Of a stretch of DNA of 64,000 nt, positions 19,785-28,445 are shown in pieces (positions within the stretch are counted from its first letter, which is position 1; each line of letters starts with the position of its first letter). The DNA comes from Pseudomonadota bacterium. Lineage in GTDB: Bacteria > Myxococcota_A > UBA796 > CAJQPC01. Below the pieces are notes generated by a model, which saw only the letters and a program-made list of their open reading frames with translations, had not been told where the DNA came from and did not search any database. The DNA lies in NCBI GenBank assembly GCA_024228935.1, contig JAAESX010000088.1, positions 86,543 through 150,542 on the forward strand, read 5' to 3'. Both the position numbers and the translations under genes were made by a program.

Positions 19785-20180
19785 ATGAAGCGCATCGTTC
19801 TCCCTGCTGTCATCGGTCTCATCGCCGCATTCTCCATCGCCTGCGGCGGCGAGGAAGAGCCCGAGGTCGTCGTGATCCCGGTCCCCGAGGAGGCCGCTCC
19901 CGCCGTCGAGAAGACGCCCACGCCCCCTGAGAAGCCCGAAAAGGCCGCCGAGGCCGAGGAAGAGGCCGAGGAAGAGGCCCCGGTGAAGATCGACGCCACC
20001 GCGCTGCCGACCAAGAAGCAGCCGGCCAGCCTGGGCGGCGCCGGTGGCGGCACCGCGGGCGCGAAGAAGTCCAGCAGCGGCTCGGCCACCTCTTCGGGGA
20101 CCAGCGGCTCGAAGAAGACCAGCAGCGGCAGCAGCTCCAGCAGCGGCGGCAGCGCCGGCACGGCTGGCAAGAAGAAGTAG
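19785..20180 (+). CDS. Low-complexity lipoprotein, Glu/Pro-rich then Lys/Ser/Gly-rich
   Basis: This 131-residue lipoprotein has a conventional leader (MKRIVLPAVIGLIAAFSIAC, cysteine at 20). The mature part begins with an acidic, proline-rich segment (EEEPEVVVIPVPEEAA) and alternating Glu/Ala. It then becomes a flexible basic Ser/Gly/Lys stretch to the C-terminal KKK. No globular domain is visible. The polarity (acidic near the membrane, basic at the tip) could suit binding to an acidic polymer, but this is inference. A good AAGGA site lies at 19773-19777. The gene is convergent with the hydroxylase operon. Confidence 0.7.
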   Translation: MKRIVLPAVIGLIAAFSIACGGEEEPEVVVIPVPEEAAPAVEKTPTPPEKPEKAAEAEEEAEEEAPVKIDATALPTKKQPASLGGAGGGTAGAKKSSSGSATSSGTSGSKKTSSGSSSSSGGSAGTAGKKK

Positions 20181-20186
20181 CTGGGC

Positions 20187-20202
20187 TCGGGGCTAGCCCC
20201 GA
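20187..20202. terminator. 16-bp CTAG-centred palindrome at a convergent gene junction
   Basis: TCGGGGCTAGCCCCGA is perfectly self-complementary. The TAG stop of the minus-strand gene (20195-20193) lies within it, and the plus-strand stop is 7 bases to its left. It is well placed as a bidirectional terminator but has no T-run on either side. Confidence 0.45.
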
Positions 20203-21197
20203 AGCTCCTGCAGTGCGCGGCGGGTGAAGACCCCGCTCATCATCCGCCGCCACGCCACGTCGCCCTGAACGGCCTCGTTCGGGCGCGTGCCTTTGCGTAC
20301 GAGCTCGGCGATCGCGTCGATGCGCTCGTCCGTGAGCTCGCCGCCCAGGAAGCGATCGAGCTTCTTGATCGGCTTGGGCGTCGGCCCCGCCGCTCCGACC
20401 ACGATGTCGAGAGCGAGCAGCGCGGTCCCGTCCCAGCGACTCGACACCGCCAGCCCGAGCTGGGGGAAGTCGATGCTGTCGCGGACGCGCAGCTTCTTGT
20501 AGACGCCCCGGAAGCCCGGCCCCGGCTTCGGCACCCGGACCTCGGTCAGCAGCTCGCCCCGCTCGAGCTTCAGGTGATCGAAGCCGTTGAAGCGGTAGAG
20601 ATCACGCAGGCCGAGCTCGCGCTCGCCGCCCGGAGACAGCAGCACGATGCTCGCGTCCAGGCCCAGGAGGACGGGGACCGTGTCGCTCGACTGCGCCGCG
20701 ACGCAGGTCTTGGGCCCGCCGATGACGTGGCACCAGTCGCCCTCGGCCTTCAGGCAGCGGCCCAGGGCCTTCCGCCAGAACGCCGACTGGTTGTAGTAGA
20801 GGCAGCGCGTGTCGAGCAGCACGTTGCCGCCGATCGTGCCCATGTTCCGGATCTGGGGACCGGCCACGAGCGACGCGGCCTGGGCCAGATGGGGGGCGTG
20901 CTCGCGGACGAGCGGGTTCCGAGCCAGCGCCGAGAGCTTCGTCTGCCCATCGATCACCAGGTGCGTGTCCGTCTCGACGATGCCGGTCTTCGGCAGTCCC
21001 GTCAGGTTCACCAGGTGCTTCGGCGAGAACAGCTTGTGCTTCAGGTTCGGCAGCAGGTCCGTGCCGCCGGCCACGTACATGGCGGACCAGTCGACGTTCG
21101 GGCCGTCGCCCTGCGCGCCGCCGAGCTCGTTCCACATCGCGACGGCGTCGGCGTTCGTCTTCGGGTTGTGGACCCGGAATGGAGGCATCCTGAGCAT
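20193..21197 (-). CDS. Molybdenum hydroxylase FAD subunit with four extra cysteines (HcrB-like)
   Basis: This 334-residue FAD-binding subunit of the CO-dehydrogenase/xanthine-dehydrogenase class has FAD motifs VAGGTDLLPNLK (42-53) and GPQIRNMGTIGGNV (113-126). A loop after the second motif contains Cys132, Cys148, Cys156 and Cys165. That spacing (16, 8, 9) and context (RCLYYNQ, DWCHV, KTCVAAQ) match the [4Fe-4S]-binding insertion of the 4-hydroxybenzoyl-CoA reductase beta subunit as I recall it. The ATG overlaps the TAA of the upstream gene as TAATG. Inference: a low-potential reductase rather than an ordinary oxidase. Confidence 0.82.
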   Translation of the reverse strand: MLRMPPFRVHNPKTNADAVAMWNELGGAQGDGPNVDWSAMYVAGGTDLLPNLKHKLFSPKHLVNLTGLPKTGIVETDTHLVIDGQTKLSALARNPLVREHAPHLAQAASLVAGPQIRNMGTIGGNVLLDTRCLYYNQSAFWRKALGRCLKAEGDWCHVIGGPKTCVAAQSSDTVPVLLGLDASIVLLSPGGERELGLRDLYRFNGFDHLKLERGELLTEVRVPKPGPGFRGVYKKLRVRDSIDFPQLGLAVSSRWDGTALLALDIVVGAAGPTPKPIKKLDRFLGGELTDERIDAIAELVRKGTRPNEAVQGDVAWRRMMSGVFTRRALQELRG

Positions 21198-24004
21198 TAC
21201 TTGGCCGCCTTCTGGTCGGCGTCGCGCTCGGCCAGGGCCGCGAGGACCCGCTCGGGAGTGAACGGGATGCGCCGCAGCCGGATGCCGCACGCGTCCCAGA
21301 TGGCGTTCGCGATCGCCGGGATGATCGGGTGCAGCGGACCCTCGCCCGCTTCCTTGGCGCCATAGGGGCCGCCCGGGTCGATCGTCTCGATGATGTCCGC
21401 GAAGAAGTCGGGACACTCGTTGCTGGTCGGGATCCGGTAGTCGAGCAGGTTCGGGCGCTCGTGCAGCCCGTCCGCCGTGTAGGTCTGGGCCTCCATGATG
21501 GCTTCGGCGTAGCCCATGTAGACGCTGCCCTCGATCTGGCCCTCGACCAGCTGCGGGTTCAGAGCCCGGCCGCAGTCGTGCGCCGCCCAGACACGCTCGA
21601 CGCGGACGATGCCCGTCTCCTCGTCGACGTGGACCTCGGCGACGTGCGCGGTGGTCGAGTACGCCGGCGACGCCCCGATGGTGCCGCCTCGGTAGTCACC
21701 GCCGACCGCGCGGGTCTGGTAGCCACCGGTCGCTCCCAGCGTGCCGAACTTCGACTCGGCCAGGACCAGCGCGTCGCGGATCTCGAGCTGCCGGCCCCGG
21801 TCCTCCTTGTCGTAGACGAATCCGAGCGCGACGCCGACCCGGGTGTCCTCGACCTCCCAGCTCATGGCCACGGCGTCCACGATCTTCTGTCGCAGCTTTC
21901 CGGCGGCTTCCTGGCACGCGATACCGCACATGAACGTGACGCGGCTGGAGTAGGCCCCCAGATCCACAGGGCACAGGTCCGTGTCGCTGCTGATGACGAC
22001 GATGTCATCGGGAGGCACCCCGGTCTCCTCGGCGACGATGTACGCCAGCATCCCGTCGCTGCCCTGGCCGATGTCGCTGGCGCCACAGAACACCGTGATC
22101 TTCCCGGACCGGTCGGCCTGGAGCTGCACGCCCGACTGCGGCATCTCGTTCGGGTACACCGGGTACGCCGTGCCGGAGATGTACATCGAGCAGGCCACGC
22201 CCAGGCCCTGGCCCTGCGGCAGGCTGCCCCAGCGGTCGTCCCAGCCCGAGTTCCGGGCGACGGACTCCAGGCACTCGGCCAGGCCCGTCGAGGGCATGTG
22301 CATGCCGTTCACGGTGGTCTGACCGTCGGTCATCGCGTTGACCCGGCGGATCTGCATCGGGTCCATGGCGAGCTGCTCGGCGACCTCGTCGATCGCGCAC
22401 TCGAAGGCGAAGCGGGGCTGGACCGAGCCATGGCCACGCTTGGGGCCGCAGCAGGGCTTGTTCGTGTACACCCGCTTGGACTTGAAGCGGTAGCTCCCGA
22501 AGTTCACCGGGCCCGTCAGCAGCTGGCCCGAGTAGTACGCCGTGATCATGCCGAACGAGTGGTAGGCGCCCCCGTCGATCGTGATGTCGGACTCGACCGC
22601 GGTGATCTTCCCGTCGGCGTCCGCGGCGACGGTCATCGCCATCTCCATCGGGTGCCGACCGCGGTGGGCGTAGAACACCTCCTCTCGCGTGTAGAGGATC
22701 TTCACGGGCCGGGCGGCCTTCCTGGAGAGCACCGCCGCGCAGAACTCCAGGTCGAAGGGCTCGGACTTGCCGCCGAAGGCGCCCCCGAGCGCCGGCTGGA
22801 TGACCCGGATCTTCGTCTGTGGGATGCCGAGGACCCGCGACAGCTCGCGGTGGAGGTAGTGCGGGACCTGCGTGGCGCTCGTCAGGGTGAGCTGACCGTC
22901 CGGGCTCCACTGGGCGACGGCGCAGTGCGGCTCGATGGGCGCGTGCGTGTTGCCCTCGTAGAACCAGGTGTTCGACGCCGTGGCGCTCGCGGCCTCGAGC
23001 CCCGCGTCGACGTCGCCGAACTCCAGCGCGACCCGCTTGCAGACGTTGCTCTTGCGCGGCGTGCCCTTCCAGTGGAGCTCGTGGACCAGCGGCGCGTCCT
23101 CGGCCAGCGCCTGGGCGGGCTCGACGACTGCGGGCAGGACCTCGTAGACGACCTCGATCAGATCCAGGGCGGCGTTCGCCGTGTCCTCGTCCCGCGCGGC
23201 CACGGCGGCCACGCCATCGCCCACGTACCGGACCTTGTCCGTACACAGGGCGGTCTCGTCGGGGGTCCAGCCGATGACGCAGTAGGGGATCGGCGTCTCC
23301 TGGCCCGTCATCACCGAGAACACGCCGGGCAGCGCCTCGGCCTTGGACGTGTCGATCGAGACGATTCGCGCATGGGCGTGCGGCGAGCGGAGGATCTTCC
23401 CGTGGGCCATCCGCGGCAGGGAGACGTCGTCGGTGTAGATCGCGTCGCCGGTGGCCTTGAGGATCGAGTCGGCCTTGCGTCCGCGGCTGCCGAGCACGAT
23501 GAAGTCCTCGGCGGGCTCGCCGTACGCCATCTCGACCATGCGCTCGACGTTGGAGGCGAGCTTCACGGCCTCGAAGATCTTCGTGTACCCGGTGCAGCGA
23601 CACAGGTTGCCGGACAAGGCCTCGCGGATCTCGGCGTCGGTGGGCTCGGGGGTCTCGTCGAGCAGGGCCTTGGCGCTCAGCATCATGCCGGGCTGGCAGA
23701 AGCCACACTGCAGGGCGCCGGTGACGTCGAAGGCGCGCTGGATGGGGTCTGGCCCCTGGGCGGTGGCCAGGCCCTCGATGGTCTGGATCTCGGCCCCCTG
23801 GACGGCCGCGGCGAGCGTGCAGCAGGCGAGCGTGGGGGCGCCGTCGACGAGCACCGTGCAGGCACCACAGTCGCCCTTGTCGCAGCCCTGCTTGCTCCCG
23901 GTGAGACCGAGCTCGTAGCGCAGGACCTCGAGCAGGGACCAGTGCTCTTCGGCCGCGACGTCGTGCCGCTCCCCGTTGATGTTCAGGCTCAGGATGGACT
24001 TCAT
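21197..24004 (-). CDS. Fused [2Fe-2S] and molybdopterin subunit of an HcrAC-like hydroxylase
   Basis: From the ATG at 24004 (MKSILSLNINGERHDV) the protein has 935 residues. Residues 1-160 hold two [2Fe-2S] clusters: CDKGDCGACTVLVDG, and CGFCQPG with CRCTGY. The rest is the molybdenum catalytic domain with GGAFGGKSEPFDLE, the substrate-pocket block near QTRAVGGDYRGG, and GAKEAGEGPLHP with the catalytic glutamate. In classical 4-hydroxybenzoyl-CoA reductases these are separate HcrC and HcrA chains. The substrate is not proven: aromatic CoA thioesters or N-heterocycles are both possible. No cofactor-insertion gene is nearby. Confidence 0.85.
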   Translation of the reverse strand: MKSILSLNINGERHDVAAEEHWSLLEVLRYELGLTGSKQGCDKGDCGACTVLVDGAPTLACCTLAAAVQGAEIQTIEGLATAQGPDPIQRAFDVTGALQCGFCQPGMMLSAKALLDETPEPTDAEIREALSGNLCRCTGYTKIFEAVKLASNVERMVEMAYGEPAEDFIVLGSRGRKADSILKATGDAIYTDDVSLPRMAHGKILRSPHAHARIVSIDTSKAEALPGVFSVMTGQETPIPYCVIGWTPDETALCTDKVRYVGDGVAAVAARDEDTANAALDLIEVVYEVLPAVVEPAQALAEDAPLVHELHWKGTPRKSNVCKRVALEFGDVDAGLEAASATASNTWFYEGNTHAPIEPHCAVAQWSPDGQLTLTSATQVPHYLHRELSRVLGIPQTKIRVIQPALGGAFGGKSEPFDLEFCAAVLSRKAARPVKILYTREEVFYAHRGRHPMEMAMTVAADADGKITAVESDITIDGGAYHSFGMITAYYSGQLLTGPVNFGSYRFKSKRVYTNKPCCGPKRGHGSVQPRFAFECAIDEVAEQLAMDPMQIRRVNAMTDGQTTVNGMHMPSTGLAECLESVARNSGWDDRWGSLPQGQGLGVACSMYISGTAYPVYPNEMPQSGVQLQADRSGKITVFCGASDIGQGSDGMLAYIVAEETGVPPDDIVVISSDTDLCPVDLGAYSSRVTFMCGIACQEAAGKLRQKIVDAVAMSWEVEDTRVGVALGFVYDKEDRGRQLEIRDALVLAESKFGTLGATGGYQTRAVGGDYRGGTIGASPAYSTTAHVAEVHVDEETGIVRVERVWAAHDCGRALNPQLVEGQIEGSVYMGYAEAIMEAQTYTADGLHERPNLLDYRIPTSNECPDFFADIIETIDPGGPYGAKEAGEGPLHPIIPAIANAIWDACGIRLRRIPFTPERVLAALAERDADQKAAK

Positions 24005-24060
24005 CGGGGGCCTCCAGCGCGCGGACACTAACGCACCGTTGCCGGGTGTAGGCTGCGTCC

Positions 24061-26004
24061 ATGCTGCTCGTCGCGCTGATGGCCTCGCGGTGTGGGGATC
24101 CGACGCCGGACACCGGCCCGACGGACTCGACGGCCGAAGAGATCCACTGGTGTCCCGAGCGCGACGTGCCGGACCTGGAAGACCGGTGGAGCCACGCCGA
24201 CATCGCGCCGGGCGGGGACCTGTTCCACGTCGTCGCAGCGGGCGATGTCGTGTACGCGGCGTCCACGATGAACGGCCTGTACCGGTCGGACGACGGGGGC
24301 ACGAGCTGGTCCAAGAAGCGCACCGATGTGACCCATCTCCAGGCCCAGGTGGCGGTCGACCCGGAGGATCCGGACGTGGTGGCGTACGCGACGAACCAGC
24401 TGGTGTGGTCGCTGGACGGCGGCGAGACCTCGACGGGCGCGGGCTGGCCCGATCTCAGCTCGTCGGTGGTCCGCGGCCTGCTCCACACGGACGGCCACTT
24501 CCTGGCGCTGCTGGACCGGGGCGAGGTCTACATCGTCGCCCCCGGCCAGGAGCCCGACTGGATCGGCACCATCGACCACCCGCCGCCACCGCCGCACGGC
24601 TTCGGGAGCTCGATGTTCGAGCCGGACGAGACCTGGTGGTTCCTGGCCGAGGCCGACGGTGCACTCCTGGCAGCGCACCAGGGGGGCGGGGTGTACCGCT
24701 CGACCGACGGCGGGGTGAGCTGGTCGAACGTGGTGGAGGGGGACGTCCAGATCACGACGCTCGGCGCCGACGGCGAGCGGGCGTGGTTCGCGGCCGAGGA
24801 GCACCTGTTCACCTCCGAGGACGCCGGCAAGATCTGGCTCTCCTTCGAGCTGGGGTTCGACGCGCGCGGTGCCATCTGGACCGGCGAGGGCTGGGTCGTC
24901 GCCGGGACCGAGGACCTGTTCACGTTCGAGGACGGTGAGCCCATCTCGAGCGGCGAGCTGCCCGGCGTGCACGACCTGCGCTTCGTCACGAGGCTCGACG
25001 ACGACACCCTGCTCGCGGTCCACCGCGACGGGGCCTACCGCTCGACGGACCACGGCCAGAGCTGGTCGACCGCGAACGGCGGCCTCGAGGTCACGGACCT
25101 GGGCCCGCTGCTGGCCCACCCGACGTGTCCCTCGGTCATGTGGGTCGGCACCCAGTGCGAGCGCGGCCTGTACGAGAGCCTGGACGGCTGGGGCGAGGGC
25201 CTGCGGTACGTCGACGAGTACCTGCACTACGTGATGGTCGCCCGCGCCCGGGGCACCGAGCTGTGGATCACGACCGACAACACCCTGAAGAGGAGCCCGG
25301 ACCTGGGGGCGACCTGGGAGACCGTCGCGCCCGAGGTGATCGACGTGCACGTCCACGGCCTGGCCCTGCACCCCACCGACGAGGACGTCGTCCTGGTGGG
25401 CTCGGTCGGATCTGGACCGGTCGACGATGGTGACGAGGTCGCGCGCATCCTGAGGACCGCGGACGGCGGCGTGACCTGGACGGCAGCCAGCGGCGTGCCC
25501 GACAGCGACACCTCGATCCACGCGCTGCACTTCGTCGACGACGACATCGCGCTGGCCGGGACGTATGCGGGCGGCGACTACGTCCACCAGAACGGCCAGC
25601 CGGGCATCGGCATCCTGCGCAGCACGGACAGTGGCGTCAGCTGGGCCCTCGACGGGGACGGTCCGCGAACGGTCCCGGTCTTCGACCAGTGCGGCGACCG
25701 GGTCTTCGCCGCCTCGGACGAGGGGCTGCTGTTCAGCGACGACGCCGGCCTCAGCTGGTCGACGGGGCACGAGAGCGGGCGCGCCTACCTGTCGGTCGCC
25801 TGCCGCGAAGACCTGGTGCTGGCGCTCGACACGCAGGAGCTCTGGCGCTCGGACGACGCCGGCGAGACCTGGGTGAGCTGGAGCGAGGGCCTCTCGAGCG
25901 AGCTGTGGGCCCCTCGCCAGATGCCGCAGGTGGACATCAACGCCGACGGCACGATGGGCTACACCGCCATCCCCGGAGAAGGACTGCTGCGACGCCCGCT
26001 GTGA
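24061..26004 (+). CDS. BNR/Asp-box beta-propeller lipoprotein
   Basis: This 647-residue lipoprotein has the leader MLLVALMASRC (Cys11). At least nine Asp-boxes (S/T-x-D-x-G-x-x-W) are visible, for example SDDGGTSW, STDGGVSW, SEDAGKIW, STDHGQSW, SPDLGATW, TADGGVTW, STDSGVSW, SDDAGLSW and SDDAGETW. They are spread along the whole chain, so one or two sortilin/photosystem-assembly-like propellers are likely. Sialidase catalytic residues are not evident. Predicted role: surface binding protein, ligand unknown. The leader starts at the first possible initiator in the frame. Confidence 0.8.
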   Translation: MLLVALMASRCGDPTPDTGPTDSTAEEIHWCPERDVPDLEDRWSHADIAPGGDLFHVVAAGDVVYAASTMNGLYRSDDGGTSWSKKRTDVTHLQAQVAVDPEDPDVVAYATNQLVWSLDGGETSTGAGWPDLSSSVVRGLLHTDGHFLALLDRGEVYIVAPGQEPDWIGTIDHPPPPPHGFGSSMFEPDETWWFLAEADGALLAAHQGGGVYRSTDGGVSWSNVVEGDVQITTLGADGERAWFAAEEHLFTSEDAGKIWLSFELGFDARGAIWTGEGWVVAGTEDLFTFEDGEPISSGELPGVHDLRFVTRLDDDTLLAVHRDGAYRSTDHGQSWSTANGGLEVTDLGPLLAHPTCPSVMWVGTQCERGLYESLDGWGEGLRYVDEYLHYVMVARARGTELWITTDNTLKRSPDLGATWETVAPEVIDVHVHGLALHPTDEDVVLVGSVGSGPVDDGDEVARILRTADGGVTWTAASGVPDSDTSIHALHFVDDDIALAGTYAGGDYVHQNGQPGIGILRSTDSGVSWALDGDGPRTVPVFDQCGDRVFAASDEGLLFSDDAGLSWSTGHESGRAYLSVACREDLVLALDTQELWRSDDAGETWVSWSEGLSSELWAPRQMPQVDINADGTMGYTAIPGEGLLRRPL

Positions 26005-26014
26005 CACTCGAACG

Positions 26015-26914
26015 ATGAACCCCTCGCTGCGACGGCGGCTCCTGTTCGGGCTGCGGCTGGTCATCACGGTCGCGGTCGCGGCGTGGCTCGTCTCGGGCCT
26101 GGACCTGGACATCGCGCGGCAGGCCTTGCGGGAGGCGCCGGCCTGGGTCTTCGTCGTCCCGCCCGCGTTCATGACCTTCAACGCCCTGATCCACGCGGTC
26201 CGCCTGCGGCTCCTGACCCAGGCCATCGGGGCGCCGGTCTCGATCGGGACCGCGCTGTCGGCGCTGTTCCGAGCCTCGTTCGCGGGGCTGGCCCTTCCGA
26301 CGGGCGGGTCCGAGCTGGCCAAGATCGGATTCCTGGCCCAGGACATCCCGAGCGAGAAGGCGGTCGTGGCGCTGACCGTGGGCCGCCTCCAGGACATGCT
26401 GCCGTGGGCGGCGCTGCTGCTCTATGGGCTCACCACGGAGCTCCGGCACGAGGACCCGGCCCTGGCGGGCGTCGCGGTGTTCTTCGCGCTCGCGTTCCTG
26501 GGGGCGACGAGCGTCGTCTGGCTGGCCGCGGGACGCAGCTGGCGCCTGGGGGCCTGGGTCGAGCGGGCGTCGCACGCACTCCTGCAGCTTCGGGGTCAGC
26601 CCCGGGTGCTGGCGCTGTCCCTGGGGCTGTGCCTGCCGTTCGCGCTGGTCAACGTGACCTGTTCCTGGCTGGTCGTTCGCGGGTTCGGCGTGGACATGGC
26701 GTGGCTCGACGCGCTGGCGAGGATCCCCGCTGCCGACTGCCTGATCTCGCTGCCCATCACGATCTCGGGCGTGGGGGTGCGCGAGGGGGTGTTCGCGCAC
26801 CTGCTCTCACCCTGGGGGGTCGCGGCAACCACGGCGGCGCTGATCGGAACGGTCCGGTGGACGGGCGAGCTGTTCCGGGCCGCGCTGGGCGGCGTGCTGT
26901 TCGTGCTGCGCTAG
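26015..26914 (+). CDS. UPF0104/flippase-like membrane protein (YbhN/AglD family)
   Basis: This 299-residue protein has about seven or eight hydrophobic helices and the family pattern ALFRASFAGLALPTGGSELAK in the first third. A late ISGVGVREGVFAHLL block is also characteristic. These proteins resemble the membrane domain of lysylphosphatidylglycerol synthase and are proposed lipid flippases; the substrate is unknown. It begins 10 bases after the propeller lipoprotein and probably shares its transcript. Its end faces the 26919 gene across 4 bases. Confidence 0.72.
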   Translation: MNPSLRRRLLFGLRLVITVAVAAWLVSGLDLDIARQALREAPAWVFVVPPAFMTFNALIHAVRLRLLTQAIGAPVSIGTALSALFRASFAGLALPTGGSELAKIGFLAQDIPSEKAVVALTVGRLQDMLPWAALLLYGLTTELRHEDPALAGVAVFFALAFLGATSVVWLAAGRSWRLGAWVERASHALLQLRGQPRVLALSLGLCLPFALVNVTCSWLVVRGFGVDMAWLDALARIPAADCLISLPITISGVGVREGVFAHLLSPWGVAATTAALIGTVRWTGELFRAALGGVLFVLR

Positions 26915-26918
26915 CCCC

Positions 26919-28397
26919 TCAGTCCGTCCAGATCGCGCCGCTCTGCAGCTCGACGTCGGACTCGCCGAGCCGAGGCACCAGCAACGGACGCAGGTGCTCG
27001 ACGTCCTCGGGCCGGACCACGAGCGACCCCACGAGCGGCTCGTCGGGCGGAGGGCCCTCGGGCCGCATCAGCCACCTCGCCCAGGCACCACCGCCGCCGT
27101 AGCCCGGCATGTTCGGCGTGATCGCGAGCGGCTCGCCATGGGCACGCTGGGCGTACAGCGGCGCCTGGAAGTGCACGCCCGGACCGGCCGCGGGCACCGG
27201 GTAGACCGGACCGACCTCGACCTCTTCCCAGATCCTGGCGACCTCACTCCGCGCGGTTGGCAGCGGGGCCGGCGACGGCGCCAGGAGAAGCAGCTCCAGT
27301 CCGATGAGGCCTGCCATCAGCTCGCCCCGGCCGAGCCTCTGGGCGCCTCGGGCAGCCAGCACCGCGAGCGCCACCTGGCCGATCAGCAGGAAGCGCGCGT
27401 GGTGGTGGAACGAGCCGCCGAACGGGAGCTGGTCGAGCAGCCATGCGAACGGGTTCGCGACCCCGAGCGGCTCGCCGAACGCCCGCAGCGTCTCCCCGGG
27501 AGCCAGGAGCACCGACGCGAGCAGCACGAACCACCAGCGCGAGCGGCCGCCGTAGATGGCCAGGCCCAGCGCGATGAGGCCGAGGTACCCGGGATGGATG
27601 CGGATGAGCGCGTCACCGGGGTCCTGAGGGCCCGGCGTGACCAGCGAGCCCAGGTCCGCGCCGCGCCAGGGATTCAGCTTCCACAGCGGCTCGGACTGCT
27701 CGACCGTGACGCCCGACTGCCCGGACCGGTCCTCCTGGCTCAGTGCGGCGGGCAGCGCGATCACGAGAGCCAGCACGCCCGCGACGAGCCAGCGCCTCCA
27801 GTCCGTCCGATCCCGGACCAGCGCGTGGACGCCGAGTCCCAGCGCACACACGCCCCCCATCCAGGCCAGGTAGGGCCCACACCAGGCCAGGAGCCCGAGC
27901 AGGAGCCCGCCCACGACGGCCATCACCAGCCCCGGCGCCGCGAGGCACGCCAGTGCCGCCGCGAGCAGCCCGAGCGCCGCGTCCTCGGTCAGCCCCGACG
28001 CCAGCGAGCCCATGAAGATGGGGGCCAGCGCCAGCACGACGCCACCCACCAGCGGGTGTCCGCCCTCGCGCTTCGCCAGGAAAGCGCCACCCAGGAACGC
28101 ACCGACGACGGCCAGGAAGACCGTCAGGTTCCAGCCGGCCGTGTACCCGAACAAGCGGCCCAGGACCGCGCCCAGGCCGGTGGTGACGGGGTCGATGACG
28201 GGCCAGGGATCGGCCCCCGCAGCCAGCTCGGTCCCCGCAGGCCAGCCCGGCAGCGCCTCGCCGTGCCACCACTGGACCCAGGCGTGCCCGTAGACCTCGG
28301 CGCCCGCGAACCCCAGCAGGTCCCCGCTGCCCGCGCGCCAGCAGACGATGCAGGCGACCACGAGCGCCGCGACCACGATCGGTGTCCAGGCCCGCAT
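26919..28397 (-). CDS. Polytopic membrane protein with C-terminal soluble domain, function unknown
   Basis: From the ATG at 28397 the protein has 492 residues. There are about ten to twelve hydrophobic segments up to residue ~370 (including FGYTAGWNLTVFLAVVGAFL and GLVMAVVGGLLLGLLAWCGP) and then a soluble tail of about 110 residues. The topology, with an extracytoplasmic first loop, recalls GT-C glycosyltransferases and DUF6044/YfhO-like proteins. I cannot find a definite catalytic acidic pair in the first loop, where HAWVQWWHGEALPG and DPWPVIDP are conserved-looking. A sugar-transfer role is therefore only a guess. Confidence 0.6.
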   Translation of the reverse strand: MRAWTPIVVAALVVACIVCWRAGSGDLLGFAGAEVYGHAWVQWWHGEALPGWPAGTELAAGADPWPVIDPVTTGLGAVLGRLFGYTAGWNLTVFLAVVGAFLGGAFLAKREGGHPLVGGVVLALAPIFMGSLASGLTEDAALGLLAAALACLAAPGLVMAVVGGLLLGLLAWCGPYLAWMGGVCALGLGVHALVRDRTDWRRWLVAGVLALVIALPAALSQEDRSGQSGVTVEQSEPLWKLNPWRGADLGSLVTPGPQDPGDALIRIHPGYLGLIALGLAIYGGRSRWWFVLLASVLLAPGETLRAFGEPLGVANPFAWLLDQLPFGGSFHHHARFLLIGQVALAVLAARGAQRLGRGELMAGLIGLELLLLAPSPAPLPTARSEVARIWEEVEVGPVYPVPAAGPGVHFQAPLYAQRAHGEPLAITPNMPGYGGGGAWARWLMRPEGPPPDEPLVGSLVVRPEDVEHLRPLLVPRLGESDVELQSGAIWTD

Positions 28398-28445
28398 GAA
28401 CGGCAGTCTACTGGGATACCTTCTGCGACCTCGCCCGGAGCTCGC

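Noticed and set aside
21329..24031. 900-codon open frame antisense to the molybdenum hydroxylase
   Set aside because: The minus-strand frame has intact Fe-S and Mo motifs; the plus-strand translation is compositionally biased and motif-free.
24061..26004. Sialidase assignment for the Asp-box protein
   Set aside because: Asp-boxes are present, but the arginine triad and catalytic Asp/Tyr/Glu of sialidases are not evident; a binding propeller is the safer call.
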